From Planctomycetota bacterium (GTDB taxonomy: Bacteria > Planctomycetota > UBA8742 > UBA2392): 54,478 nt of DNA. The position numbers and the translations under genes are program-made. The stretch is taken from the NCBI GenBank assembly GCA_022071975.1, contig JAJVIO010000018.1, forward strand, positions 24,231 to 78,708, read 5' to 3'. Positions 16,898-24,150 of this stretch are shown here, one piece after another; within the stretch, counting starts at the first letter, position 1, and the number at the start of each line of letters is the position of its first letter. Below the pieces are notes generated by a model, which was not told the DNA's origin, ran no database searches, and saw only the letters and a list, made by a program, of their open reading frames with translations.

Positions 16898-18601
16898 CTA
16901 GAACGTGTCGCGCTGGGTGATGGTGGCGATCTCTTCCAGCGTGGTCTGCCCCATCAGCGCTTTGCGGACGCCGTCCATGCGCAGGGTGCGCAGGCCGCCG
17001 CTCTTCACCGCGTCGCGCTTGATTTCGCCGGCCGCCACCTTGTCCACGATCTGCTGCTTGATGTGCTCGGTGATCGGCATGACCTCGTGGATCGCCGTTC
17101 GGCCCGTGTAGCCGGTCTTGAAGCAGGCCTCGCAGCCGCGGCCGTGCCAGAGGTGGCCGTCGGGGATGTCCCGGATGGTCAGGTCGAAGCCGCGCAGTTC
17201 GCGCTCGTCGGGCACGTACTGCGACTTGCACTCCTTGCAGATGCGGCGTACCAGGCGCTGGGCGGCCACGCAGATCACTGAGCTGGAAACCAGGAACGGC
17301 TCCACACCCAGGTCCACCAGTCGCGTCACGGTGGAGGGCGCGTCATTGGTGTGCAGCGTGCTGAACACCAGGTGGCCCGTCAGCGCCGACTGGATGGCGA
17401 TGTGCGCGGTCTCAAGGTCTCGGATCTCGCCGACCAGGATCACGTCCGGGTCCTGGCGCACGAAGCTGCGCAGCGCCTTGGCGAACGTCAGGCCCTTCTT
17501 CTCGTTCACCTCGACCTGGCTGGCGCCCGGCATCTGGTACTCGATCGGGTCCTCGATCGTCAGGATGTTGATGTCAGGCCGGTTGATGTTGCCGATCGCC
17601 GCGTACAGCGTGGTGGTTTTGCCCGAGCCGGTGGGGCCGGTCAGCAGGATGATGCCGTTGGAGTACTCGAGGTAGGTGTTGAACATCTCCTCGTTGTCCG
17701 GCATGAAGCCGATGTCGGCCAGGTGGAACTGCTTGTTGTTCTTCTCGAGCAGACGAATCACCACGCGCTCGCCGAAGTTGGTGGGCACGGTGCTGATACG
17801 CAGGTCGATCTCGGCGTCGCCCATCTTCACGCTGGCGCGGCCGTCCTGGGGCAGGCGGCGCTCGGCGATGTCCATTTTTCCCATCACCTTGATGCGCGCG
17901 ACGATGGCGTCCTGCAGCTTTTTGCTGGGGGTCATCACGTCGTACAGCACGCCGTCAACGCGGTAGCGCACCTGCAGCTTGTGCTCGCTGGGCTGGATGT
18001 GGATGTCGCTGGCGCGCATGCGCAGGCTCTGGCTGAAGATGGTGTTCACCAGCTTGATGATGGGCGCCGCGGTGGCGATGTTCAGAATGTCGGTCTTTTC
18101 ATCGAACTCGATGTCCGAGTCGAGCATGCCCGCCTGCTCGAGCTCGTTCTCGACCTCGTCGCTCATTTCCGACTTCTGGGCGTAGGTCTTGTTGATCAGC
18201 TCGCTGATCTCGACGCGCGGGGCCAGAACCGGCTCAATGGGCTTGTGCAGCAGGCTCGCCAGCTCGTCCATCGGGTACAGGTCGAGCGGCCGGCAGGTGG
18301 CGACGCGCACGCTGCCGCCGACTTCATCCAGCGCCACCAGGTTGTAGTTGCGCGCGAAGCCTACCGGCACGTTTTCGGCGAACTTGGGGTGGGGCTTGTA
18401 CTGCGAGAGGTCGCCCTCGAACGGCAGGCCCAGCTGCTCGGCGAAGAACTGCAGCATCTCGGCCTCGCCCAGCAAGCCCGATTCAACCAGTGCGGAATCC
18501 AGCTTCTCGCCGGACTCCTTGGCCTTGTTGAGCAGGTTATCGACCTTGTCCTGGCGGACACCGCGTTCTTCAACCAGGTAGCGGGCAAGTGTTCGCGTCA
18601 T
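16898..18601 (-). CDS. GspE/PilB-family secretion ATPase (second copy)
   Basis: A 567-aa complete GspE/PilB-type assembly ATPase. I chose the ATG at 18601 (MTRTLARYLVEERGVRQ) because GAGGAA lies just upstream. Residues 1-150 form the N-terminal regulatory domain. Later motifs are ASDIHIQPSEHKLQVRYRVD, Walker A GPTGSGKTTT (about 318-327), the Asp box IEDPIEYQ, Walker B DPDVILVGEIRD and the His box TGHLVFSTLHTNDAP. CKEC and CEAC zinc pairs precede GYTGRTAIHEV. It is paralogous to the gene at 1-1801 but clearly diverged. It follows a membrane protein gene by 74 bp on the same strand. No GspF, GspG or PilC gene is adjacent, so its assembly partners must be elsewhere; a secretin lies at 46297. Confidence 0.95.
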   Translation of the reverse strand: MTRTLARYLVEERGVRQDKVDNLLNKAKESGEKLDSALVESGLLGEAEMLQFFAEQLGLPFEGDLSQYKPHPKFAENVPVGFARNYNLVALDEVGGSVRVATCRPLDLYPMDELASLLHKPIEPVLAPRVEISELINKTYAQKSEMSDEVENELEQAGMLDSDIEFDEKTDILNIATAAPIIKLVNTIFSQSLRMRASDIHIQPSEHKLQVRYRVDGVLYDVMTPSKKLQDAIVARIKVMGKMDIAERRLPQDGRASVKMGDAEIDLRISTVPTNFGERVVIRLLEKNNKQFHLADIGFMPDNEEMFNTYLEYSNGIILLTGPTGSGKTTTLYAAIGNINRPDINILTIEDPIEYQMPGASQVEVNEKKGLTFAKALRSFVRQDPDVILVGEIRDLETAHIAIQSALTGHLVFSTLHTNDAPSTVTRLVDLGVEPFLVSSSVICVAAQRLVRRICKECKSQYVPDERELRGFDLTIRDIPDGHLWHGRGCEACFKTGYTGRTAIHEVMPITEHIKQQIVDKVAAGEIKRDAVKSGGLRTLRMDGVRKALMGQTTLEEIATITQRDTF

Positions 18602-18675
18602 GGCTTCCTCAATGGTTCGCGCCCGCACAGGGCGGCCGTGAGTTTAACGCCGTTTCGTGCCAAGAGTTGGGCAAA

Positions 18676-19770
18676 TCAGGCCGTGGGGGCCGGGTCTTTG
18701 GCCTGGGCGGCGTCAAAACGCTGGCGGGCCTCTTCGGCTTCTTCGGCGGTATCCACGGCGGTTTTCACCGCCTGCAGGCGCTCTTCGGCCACGGTGATCT
18801 TGTCAAACGTCACCCCGTCAACCCGGTAGCGCATCAGCAGATAGATCACCAGGTCGGCGCACAGCCACACCACCATCAGCCATGCGCCCAGCAGGAAAAC
18901 CGTGCTCCAGGCCGCCACCGCAAGCCCGAAAGCCGCCGGCGCAACTTCCGCCGCCGGGTCGCCGCTGACCGTGGCCTGCAGCCAGATCGCGCCCACCAGC
19001 TCGCCTTGCCCGACCAACCAAAGCGCAAGCGCCACAAAACCCCAAGCCAGCGCCAGCGCCGCCGCGCCCGCCAAGGCTGAAGCAGTGACCACGCCCAGTT
19101 TGGCCGCCCAGTATGCAAAGTAACGGCCGGGGCGCTGCATCACGTAGCTGACGGGTCGGCTCACGGTTTCGAGGTAGTCGCGCCCCTCTACAACGGCAGT
19201 CGGGGCCATCATGGGGGCGGCCGCGATACCCACCAGCAGGAAGGCAGCTCCGAACACTGCGACAGGCATCACCAGTATCAGCGTCAGGGCAGCGGTCATG
19301 GCGCCGCCAACACCGGGGATGTAGGTCAGCAGGCTCCAGAGCAGCACCGCCAGGAAACACACCCCGGGCAGCACCAGCATCAGCAACGGGGAGAAACCCG
19401 CCTGCCGGTTGAGAGCGGGAATGCTGGGGTTGCGCTCGCGCTCGTCGCGCGCGATGTCCATTGCCGCGCTGCGCACTATGGGGGCGCAAAGGTAGCCGAA
19501 ACCGGCCAGCCAGCCCAGGAACACGCAACTCCACAGGATGGCCTGCAGCGGCGTCCAGGGGGCTTTGCTCACGGCCATCCAGGCGCCGAACACGCCCTCG
19601 GCCGTCAGCGGTTGCCCGCCGGTGACGCGCCACGACAGGATGCCCACTATTCCGGTAGCCACCAGCAGCGTCCAGCATAATGCAACGCCGGCCTGGGTGA
19701 CCCTGCGAAGGTCGAACGCCAGGCCGAACGACAACGTCAGGTCACGCACGTCGTGCCGGTAAATCCGCAT
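18676..19770 (-). CDS. Polytopic membrane protein, unknown function
   Basis: A 364-aa protein I do not recognise. It begins with a short cytoplasmic segment (MRIYRHDVRDLTLSFGLAFD) and then has six or seven hydrophobic spans, at roughly residues 28-48, 77-95, 128-155, 161-184, 222-250 and 288-318. A charged helix (AVKTAVDTAEEAEEARQRFD) forms the C-terminus. The sequence between the first two spans suggests a periplasmic loop with VTGGQPLTAEG. It lies upstream of the second gspE gene on the same strand (74-bp gap). It may be co-transcribed with it, although it lacks the features of a GspF/PilC platform protein. It diverges from the DUF502 gene. Confidence 0.75.
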   Translation of the reverse strand: MRIYRHDVRDLTLSFGLAFDLRRVTQAGVALCWTLLVATGIVGILSWRVTGGQPLTAEGVFGAWMAVSKAPWTPLQAILWSCVFLGWLAGFGYLCAPIVRSAAMDIARDERERNPSIPALNRQAGFSPLLMLVLPGVCFLAVLLWSLLTYIPGVGGAMTAALTLILVMPVAVFGAAFLLVGIAAAPMMAPTAVVEGRDYLETVSRPVSYVMQRPGRYFAYWAAKLGVVTASALAGAAALALAWGFVALALWLVGQGELVGAIWLQATVSGDPAAEVAPAAFGLAVAAWSTVFLLGAWLMVVWLCADLVIYLLMRYRVDGVTFDKITVAEERLQAVKTAVDTAEEAEEARQRFDAAQAKDPAPTA

Positions 19771-19810
19771 CGAGGAAGTCTATTGGGCATGCAAGTACGG
19801 TCAAGCGCTG

Positions 19811-19839
19811 TTGACCGGGCCTGTCTGCACGCCTACATT
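19811..19839 (+). promoter_or_regulatory. Candidate sigma-70-type promoter of the DUF502 gene
   Basis: TTGACC at 19811-19816, a 17-bp spacer and TACATT at 19834-19839. The predicted start near 19846 leaves about ten bases before the ATG at 19856, just enough to include GGGCGG as a ribosome site. Confidence 0.5.
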
Positions 19840-19855
19840 TCGCTGGGCGGTCTCC

Positions 19856-20935
19856 ATGAGCAAACCTCCGAAAAAGAAAACCGGTCCGATCACGCGGGCG
19901 TTCCTTAAGGGACTGTCGATCATCCTGCCTGCGGTGATCACCATCGCGATTTTCGCATGGGTGTGGGACGTCCTGCGCGTCTACGTGGTGGAGTTGACCA
20001 TCCAGGCGATCGACAGCGTGAAGCTGTACGAAGCCCGCAAGCTCAGCCCCGAAGAACTGGAGTACCTGCCCGACAACTTCTTCGTCGCAAACGGCGCTGA
20101 GGGCGCGGTGCCCGCCTCGGTGCACAGCGAGCTGACATTGCGCCGCATGCCACGCGTGATGGACCTGCCGGAACAGTACCAGGGGCTGACCCCGCCGGGC
20201 AAACAGCGCAGCGTGCTGCAGTACATCCTGGACGCCAACAGCTGGCAGCGCACCTACGACCCGGTGAACGGCCGCGTCGTTTCCTACCACTGGTTCGATT
20301 ACCTGCTGGCCAGCGTGCTGGGTTTGACACTGGTGGTGCTGCTGGGCTTCCTGGCGCGCAACTTCTTCGGGCGCAAGTTCGTGGGCATGCTGGAGTGGTT
20401 CGTCACCAAGGTGCCGGTGATCCGCTCGATCTACCCGCACGCCAAGCAGCTGGTCGAGTTCTTCTTCAGCGACAACAAGACCATCGAGTTCGACACCGTG
20501 GCGGTGATCGAGTACCCGCGCCGCGACCTGTGGTCGATCGCCTTCGTGACCGGCTCCGGCCTGAAGTCGGTTCAGGAGGCCACCGGCAAGCGCATGGTGA
20601 CGGTATACGTGCCCAGTTCGCCGGCGCCGATGACCGGCTACTGCATGATCATGCCGGCCGACGAGGTGATCCAGGTTGACGTGACGGTGGAAGACGCCAT
20701 GAAGTTCGTGATCTCAGGCGGCGTGCTGGCGCCGAAGGAAGAGCAGGTCCGGCCGGCCTCGGGACCGCAGTACGCGCTGTCGCACACCATCAACGAGCAG
20801 ATCCGCAAGCGCCACACTGCGATGCTGCAGAAGTCGCAGACGCTCAAGAAGATCGAAGAGGAAGTGACCGGCAACGGCGATACGCCTGAGCCGGAAACCC
20901 GCGAGGTGGACGCCCCGGGCGAAAAGAAAGACTGA
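19856..20935 (+). CDS. DUF502-family membrane protein
   Basis: A 359-aa protein of the DUF502 family, whose members occur in bacteria and plants and have no established biochemical role. The ATG at 19856 gives MSKPPKKKTGPITRAFLKG, a basic start that leads into the first membrane span (about residues 18-38). The second span is near 150-170 (YLLASVLGLTLVVLLGFLARN). The family core follows: ARNFFGRKFVGMLEWFVTKV, PVIRSIYPHAKQLVEFFFS, then an FVTG and VYVPSSPAPMTGY region. The loop between the spans (about 40-145) is longer than in typical DUF502 proteins. It converges with the cold-shock-domain gene, with only 5 bp between the stops and no visible terminator. Confidence 0.88.
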   Translation: MSKPPKKKTGPITRAFLKGLSIILPAVITIAIFAWVWDVLRVYVVELTIQAIDSVKLYEARKLSPEELEYLPDNFFVANGAEGAVPASVHSELTLRRMPRVMDLPEQYQGLTPPGKQRSVLQYILDANSWQRTYDPVNGRVVSYHWFDYLLASVLGLTLVVLLGFLARNFFGRKFVGMLEWFVTKVPVIRSIYPHAKQLVEFFFSDNKTIEFDTVAVIEYPRRDLWSIAFVTGSGLKSVQEATGKRMVTVYVPSSPAPMTGYCMIMPADEVIQVDVTVEDAMKFVISGGVLAPKEEQVRPASGPQYALSHTINEQIRKRHTAMLQKSQTLKKIEEEVTGNGDTPEPETREVDAPGEKKD

Positions 20936-20940
20936 TTCGT

Positions 20941-21165
20941 CTATCTGCCGACCAGCGCGATCTCGTGGGCGACCGCCCCGCGCTCGGTCTGTTCCAGGAT
21001 GAACTCGATTTCCTGGCCGGCCTTGAGCTCAATCACGCCGTCGCCGCGGATGGCCCCGTAGTGCAGAAACACTTCCGGCGCGCCTTTACGTGTGGCGTAT
21101 CCGTAGCCTTTGCGGGCGTCGTACCACTTCACTACCCCGCGCGCTTTGACCTTGGTGATCGGCAT
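20941..21165 (-). CDS. Cold-shock-domain (CspA-like) nucleic-acid-binding protein
   Basis: A 74-aa single OB-fold cold-shock protein. The framework matches CspA: GVVKWYDARKGYGYA (RNP1 region) and VFLHYGAI (RNP2 region), then LKAGQEIEFILEQTERGAVA. Aromatic positions normally Phe (KGFGFI, VFVHF) are Tyr here (KGYGYA, VFLHY), which keeps stacking ability. The basic N-terminus MPITKVKARG is slightly extended. Such proteins bind single-stranded RNA or DNA as chaperones. The gene is convergent with the DUF502 gene. The 321-bp region upstream is palindrome-rich and could hold a structured leader, as cold-shock genes often do. Confidence 0.92.
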   Translation of the reverse strand: MPITKVKARGVVKWYDARKGYGYATRKGAPEVFLHYGAIRGDGVIELKAGQEIEFILEQTERGAVAHEIALVGR

Positions 21166-21486
21166 GCAGGCAGGTTACAGGATTCAACCGATCGGGCAAG
21201 CAGCTCAGCCATGAAACCCGGTCTCCGACGGGCCGAACTGTAAGCCTGCGCGGCCGACTTCCACTCATTGGTATCGGACCCCTCGCGTCCCCTGTCCGGT
21301 CTTCCCGCGTAGAGATCGAGAAAGTCATCGATTGTCCGGGGCGCATGCGTACCCGGACAGAACGGCGATCCTGCAAGCTCAATTCATTTGTGGTGACTTC
21401 GTCACCCGTCCGGCTTGGCGCCTGTTTCGGCGCGTGGGTTGCCGCTTGCCCCACCTCCCCCGCATTTCCCCCACTGGAGCATATCC
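21166..21486. other. Divergent intergenic region with several hairpins
   Basis: No gene is seen. Hairpins are TGTCCGGG (21333-21340) with CCCGGACA (21352-21359), enclosing GCGCATGCGTA, and GGTGAC-TTC-GTCACC (21392-21406). A GGCGCC...GGCGC pair follows near 21419. TGGAG lies 8-12 bases before the ATG at 21487. The region must contain the promoters of both the cold-shock gene and the small exported protein. I could not match it to a known riboswitch. Confidence 0.45.
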
Positions 21487-21894
21487 ATGAAGTCCATTGC
21501 TTTACTGCTGGGCATTCCGCTCACGGCCGCGGCCCTGTTGGCCGCATTCACCTTCACCTGGAACTCGTTTGCCGGAAACCCCACGGCCGTGCATGCCGAT
21601 GGCGCGGGCGTTGATAACGCGCGCGAGGGCTACGCCCTGAACACGGTCAAGGTAGGCGACATTGAGTACCTGGTGGTTTCGTCGTACATGCCCTTTGAGG
21701 GCGAGAAGAAAGAAGAACTGAAGGGCACTCCCCGGCACTTCGTCACCATCTACGAAATCGTGCGCAAGTCGGAGGGCAAGGCCGAGCTGATCCTGATCGG
21801 CAGCCGCTGCGTTGAGTGGGACCGCGGCTATGAGCTGATCAACTTCAAGGCCGACGGCAGCTCGCCCACCAAGCTGCGCGGCACGCGCGACTAG
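21487..21894 (+). CDS. Small exported or membrane-anchored protein, paralogue A
   Basis: A 135-aa protein of unknown function. Residues 1-25 are hydrophobic (MKSIALLLGIPLTAAALLAA...) and act as a signal anchor or signal peptide; a possible cleavage site follows HADGA near residue 38. The mature part is beta-rich, with HFVTIYEIVRKSEGKAELIL and a GSRCVEWDRGYELINF stretch containing the only Cys. The same pattern recurs in the next gene (HCITFYEIV, GSRCLDYDQGPDLIKF), so the two are tandem duplicates, although identity is low outside these blocks. It is separated from its paralogue by a hairpin repeat. No family recognised. Confidence 0.7.
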   Translation: MKSIALLLGIPLTAAALLAAFTFTWNSFAGNPTAVHADGAGVDNAREGYALNTVKVGDIEYLVVSSYMPFEGEKKEELKGTPRHFVTIYEIVRKSEGKAELILIGSRCVEWDRGYELINFKADGSSPTKLRGTRD

Positions 21895-21902
21895 GGTTGC
21901 AA

Positions 21903-21933
21903 CGGGTACAGTCACCTTTGGGGACTGTACCCG
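21903..21933. repeat. Hairpin repeat, copy 2 (variant)
   Basis: CGGGTACAGTC (21903-21913) pairs perfectly with GACTGTACCCG (21923-21933). The loop, ACCTTTGGG, extends the stem imperfectly. It begins nine bases after a stop codon. It is related in layout to the GGGACAGG copies at 10623, 22456, 26666 and 35307. Confidence 0.7.
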
Positions 21934-22021
21934 CCCCTGATTTTCCCGCTTCTGCGTGCCCGTGGCGGGGTTAGACGCTACAATCCGAGAACCTACCCTC
22001 CCCCGGTCGAGAGGATAACGC

Positions 22022-22435
22022 ATGAAATTCGACACACTGGTCAAGGCCGTGTTCGCACTGGCGGCGCTGATTGCCGCTGGCACGTACGCGTACAACACCT
22101 TCGTTGACAGGGCTGAGACAGCCCACGCCGACGGCGTGGACACCAAGGAAGGCTTCGACGTGATCAGCTTCGGCGCCAACCGGCAGGGCGGCTACGTGGC
22201 CGTCACCAAGTACGCCGAGAACCCGTTCGAGCCCGGGCAGATGCGCCACTGCATCACGTTCTATGAGATCGTGAAGTCGGGCGGCGACGGCGAAGCCAAG
22301 CTGTACCTGGTTGGCAGCCGCTGCCTCGATTACGACCAGGGCCCGGACCTGATCAAGTTCGAGGAAATGAAGGGCGAATCGCCGAAGGACCTGAAAGACG
22401 CCATCGAGAAGGCCAGCAAGGGCAAGCGCCGCTAA
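22022..22435 (+). CDS. Small exported or membrane-anchored protein, paralogue B
   Basis: A 137-aa protein, the tandem paralogue of the gene at 21487. The ATG has GAGAGG nine to fourteen bases upstream. The N-terminal hydrophobic segment (about residues 6-25, LVKAVFALAALIAAGTYAY) is a signal anchor, and ETAHADGVD parallels the VHADGAGVD of the first copy. The mature part shares the HxxTxYEIV block, GSRC at about residue 101 and a DxIKF ending, and then has a charged tail (KDAIEKASKGKRR). A second Cys (HCITF) is present, so a disulphide with GSRC is possible outside the membrane. The job of the pair is unknown. A hairpin repeat follows 20 bp later. Confidence 0.7.
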   Translation: MKFDTLVKAVFALAALIAAGTYAYNTFVDRAETAHADGVDTKEGFDVISFGANRQGGYVAVTKYAENPFEPGQMRHCITFYEIVKSGGDGEAKLYLVGSRCLDYDQGPDLIKFEEMKGESPKDLKDAIEKASKGKRR

Positions 22436-22455
22436 AGCATACCCGGAACAGCCCA

Positions 22456-22484
22456 GGGGACAGGCGCCTTCGGTGCCTGTCCCC
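22456..22484. repeat. GGGACAGG hairpin repeat, copy 3
   Basis: GGGGACAGGCGCC (22456-22468), loop TTC, GGTGCCTGTCCCC (22472-22484). The 13-bp arms have one mismatch. It lies 20 bp after the stop of the preceding gene. Confidence 0.85.
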
Positions 22485-22587
22485 GTTGCATGTTCCCCTT
22501 TTTACCGCCCGGTGGTTGCAGTGGCTTGGAGCGCCCGGTCAAATCAGCTATACCAAAGCTCTCCGCAGCACGATCAAGGAACACAAG

Positions 22588-24150
22588 ATGGCGCGACGCG
22601 ACACTGGCACTCGCAGCATCAAACTACCGGGTGGCGGCCAGCCCGCCCGTCCCCAGCAACAGCAGCCCGCACGCCGACCGGCCGGCCCACCGCCAACAGA
22701 CGACGTCGGCCGTGCCATGGCGGACCTGGACGCCAGCGCCCAGATCCGCGACCGCAGCCAGCTGCCCAGCAAGGTCAAGGTGATCACCCCGCAGGTGATC
22801 ATGAACATCGTGCAGTCCGTGACCGACAAGTTCGGCATGGACGCCGGCATTGACCGCGAAGAGTTCAACCAGCTGATCATGCAGCAGACGCAGATGGAAA
22901 TGCGCCTGCAGCAGGCCAACGAGAAGGTCGAAAACTACAAGGCCGAGTACAAAAAGGTCTACGACGCCTTCACCAACGCCCAGAACCTGCTGAAGCAGGC
23001 CCAGGCGGGCCAGGCCGGCAACGAGCAGTTCCTGGACCAGTACGAGCAGCAGATCGCCGAGTTGCAGCAGCGCAACGCGCAGGCCGTGGACACATACATG
23101 GACCTGCAGCAGCAACTCGACAGCGTCACCCAGCAGTACAGCGCGCTGGAAGCGGCCCTGCAGCAGCGCGACGACGACTACGCCCAGCTGCAGCAGCAGT
23201 TGATCGAGCTCCAGCAGGGCGGGGCCGCGGCAGCCGACGCCCAGGCCGAAGCGGACCAGCTGCGCGAGCAGATCGCGCAGCTTGAGCAGCAGCTGGCCGA
23301 CATGGAAAACGCCAGCGCCGAGGCCAGCGAAGGCATCAACCAGGAAGCCAGCCTGCGCGAACAGGCCGAGCGCGAACGCGACGAGCTGAACGGCCAGCTG
23401 ACCGCCCTGCAGGCGGAGCTGGACCAGGTGCGCGGCGAGCTGGCCCAGACCAGCGAAGGCGCATCCGAAGAAGCCCAGGCGCTGCAGCAGCAGGTCGAAG
23501 ACCTGAAGCGCCAGCTCAAGCAGGGCGAGCGCAGCCACGCCAAGTACGAGAACATGGAGATCGAGCTGGAGAAGCTGCGCACCCAGGAGGGCGCGTGGCT
23601 TGAGGAAAAGCGCCGCCTGGCCAGCCAGCTCAGCAACGAAACCAACAACCGCCGCGCGGCCGAGGAAAAGCTCAAGGCCATCGAGATGGGCGAAACCCTG
23701 CCCGAGGCCAGCAAGGCCGTCGAGGAACGCGCCAAGAAGGCCGAGGCCGAAGCCCAGGGCGTGAAGCAGGAACTCGACAAGCTCAAGAAAGAACTCGATA
23801 AGGCCAAGGCCGGCGCCAGCAAGGCCGACGAAGTCAGCGGCGAACTGGCAAAGGCGAAGTCCGAGCTCGAGAAGACCAAGGCCGAGCTCAAGCAGCTCAA
23901 CGAGGACCTGGGCAAGGCGGGCAACGCCGCCAAGGAACTCGGCATGCTCAAGCGCAAGTTCGAAAACGTCGAGGCCGAGCTTGAGGGCTTGCGCGCCTCC
24001 GAGGGCAAGTGGCTCGAGGAAAAGCGCCGCCTGGCGGCCCAGCTTTCCAACGAGACCAACCTGCGCCGCGAGCTCGAGGAAAAGATGAAGTCCGAGCTCT
24101 CGGACGCCAAGGCTGAAAACGAGGCCGGAAAAAAAAACTCCAGGCAGTAA
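22588..24150 (+). CDS. Giant coiled-coil protein, N-terminal part (ends at A9 frameshift site)
   Basis: The first 520 residues of what is probably one 1349-aa protein. The ATG at 22588 has AAGGA upstream. Residues 1-60 are basic and Pro/Gln-rich. About 60-105 form a small helical domain (SKVKVITPQVIMNIVQSV, DREEFNQLIMQQ). The rest is a continuous coiled coil rich in E, Q, K and A. An internal repeat of about 40 residues occurs twice, each with WLEEKRRLA(S/A)QLSNETN, near residues 335 and 475. The frame reads through nine A at 24129-24137, then KNSRQ and a TAA at 24148. A -1 shift at the A-run joins it seamlessly to the coiled coil of the next frame. No signal peptide or membrane span is seen, so it is cytoplasmic; SMC-like or cytoskeletal roles are possible. 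Confidence 0.8.
   Translation: MARRDTGTRSIKLPGGGQPARPQQQQPARRPAGPPPTDDVGRAMADLDASAQIRDRSQLPSKVKVITPQVIMNIVQSVTDKFGMDAGIDREEFNQLIMQQTQMEMRLQQANEKVENYKAEYKKVYDAFTNAQNLLKQAQAGQAGNEQFLDQYEQQIAELQQRNAQAVDTYMDLQQQLDSVTQQYSALEAALQQRDDDYAQLQQQLIELQQGGAAAADAQAEADQLREQIAQLEQQLADMENASAEASEGINQEASLREQAERERDELNGQLTALQAELDQVRGELAQTSEGASEEAQALQQQVEDLKRQLKQGERSHAKYENMEIELEKLRTQEGAWLEEKRRLASQLSNETNNRRAAEEKLKAIEMGETLPEASKAVEERAKKAEAEAQGVKQELDKLKKELDKAKAGASKADEVSGELAKAKSELEKTKAELKQLNEDLGKAGNAAKELGMLKRKFENVEAELEGLRASEGKWLEEKRRLAAQLSNETNLRRELEEKMKSELSDAKAENEAGKKNSRQ
24129..24137 (+). other. Nine-A slippery run joining two reading frames
   Basis: A9 at 24129-24137, phased GGA AAA AAA AAC, contains the classic A_AAA_AAA heptamer. 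The zero frame stops 13 bases downstream. The -1 frame is open through to 26636 with the same coiled-coil composition. GAGG lies four bases upstream. A small stem, GAGCGC...GCGCTC, at 24165-24182 is rather distant. Candidates are programmed -1 frameshifting, transcriptional slippage (ten A would restore the frame) or a homopolymer sequencing error. Confidence 0.6.

Noticed and set aside
21166..21486. Riboswitch upstream of the small exported protein
   Set aside because: Hairpins are present, but no known aptamer core (for example cyclic-di-GMP or cobalamin) could be matched by eye.
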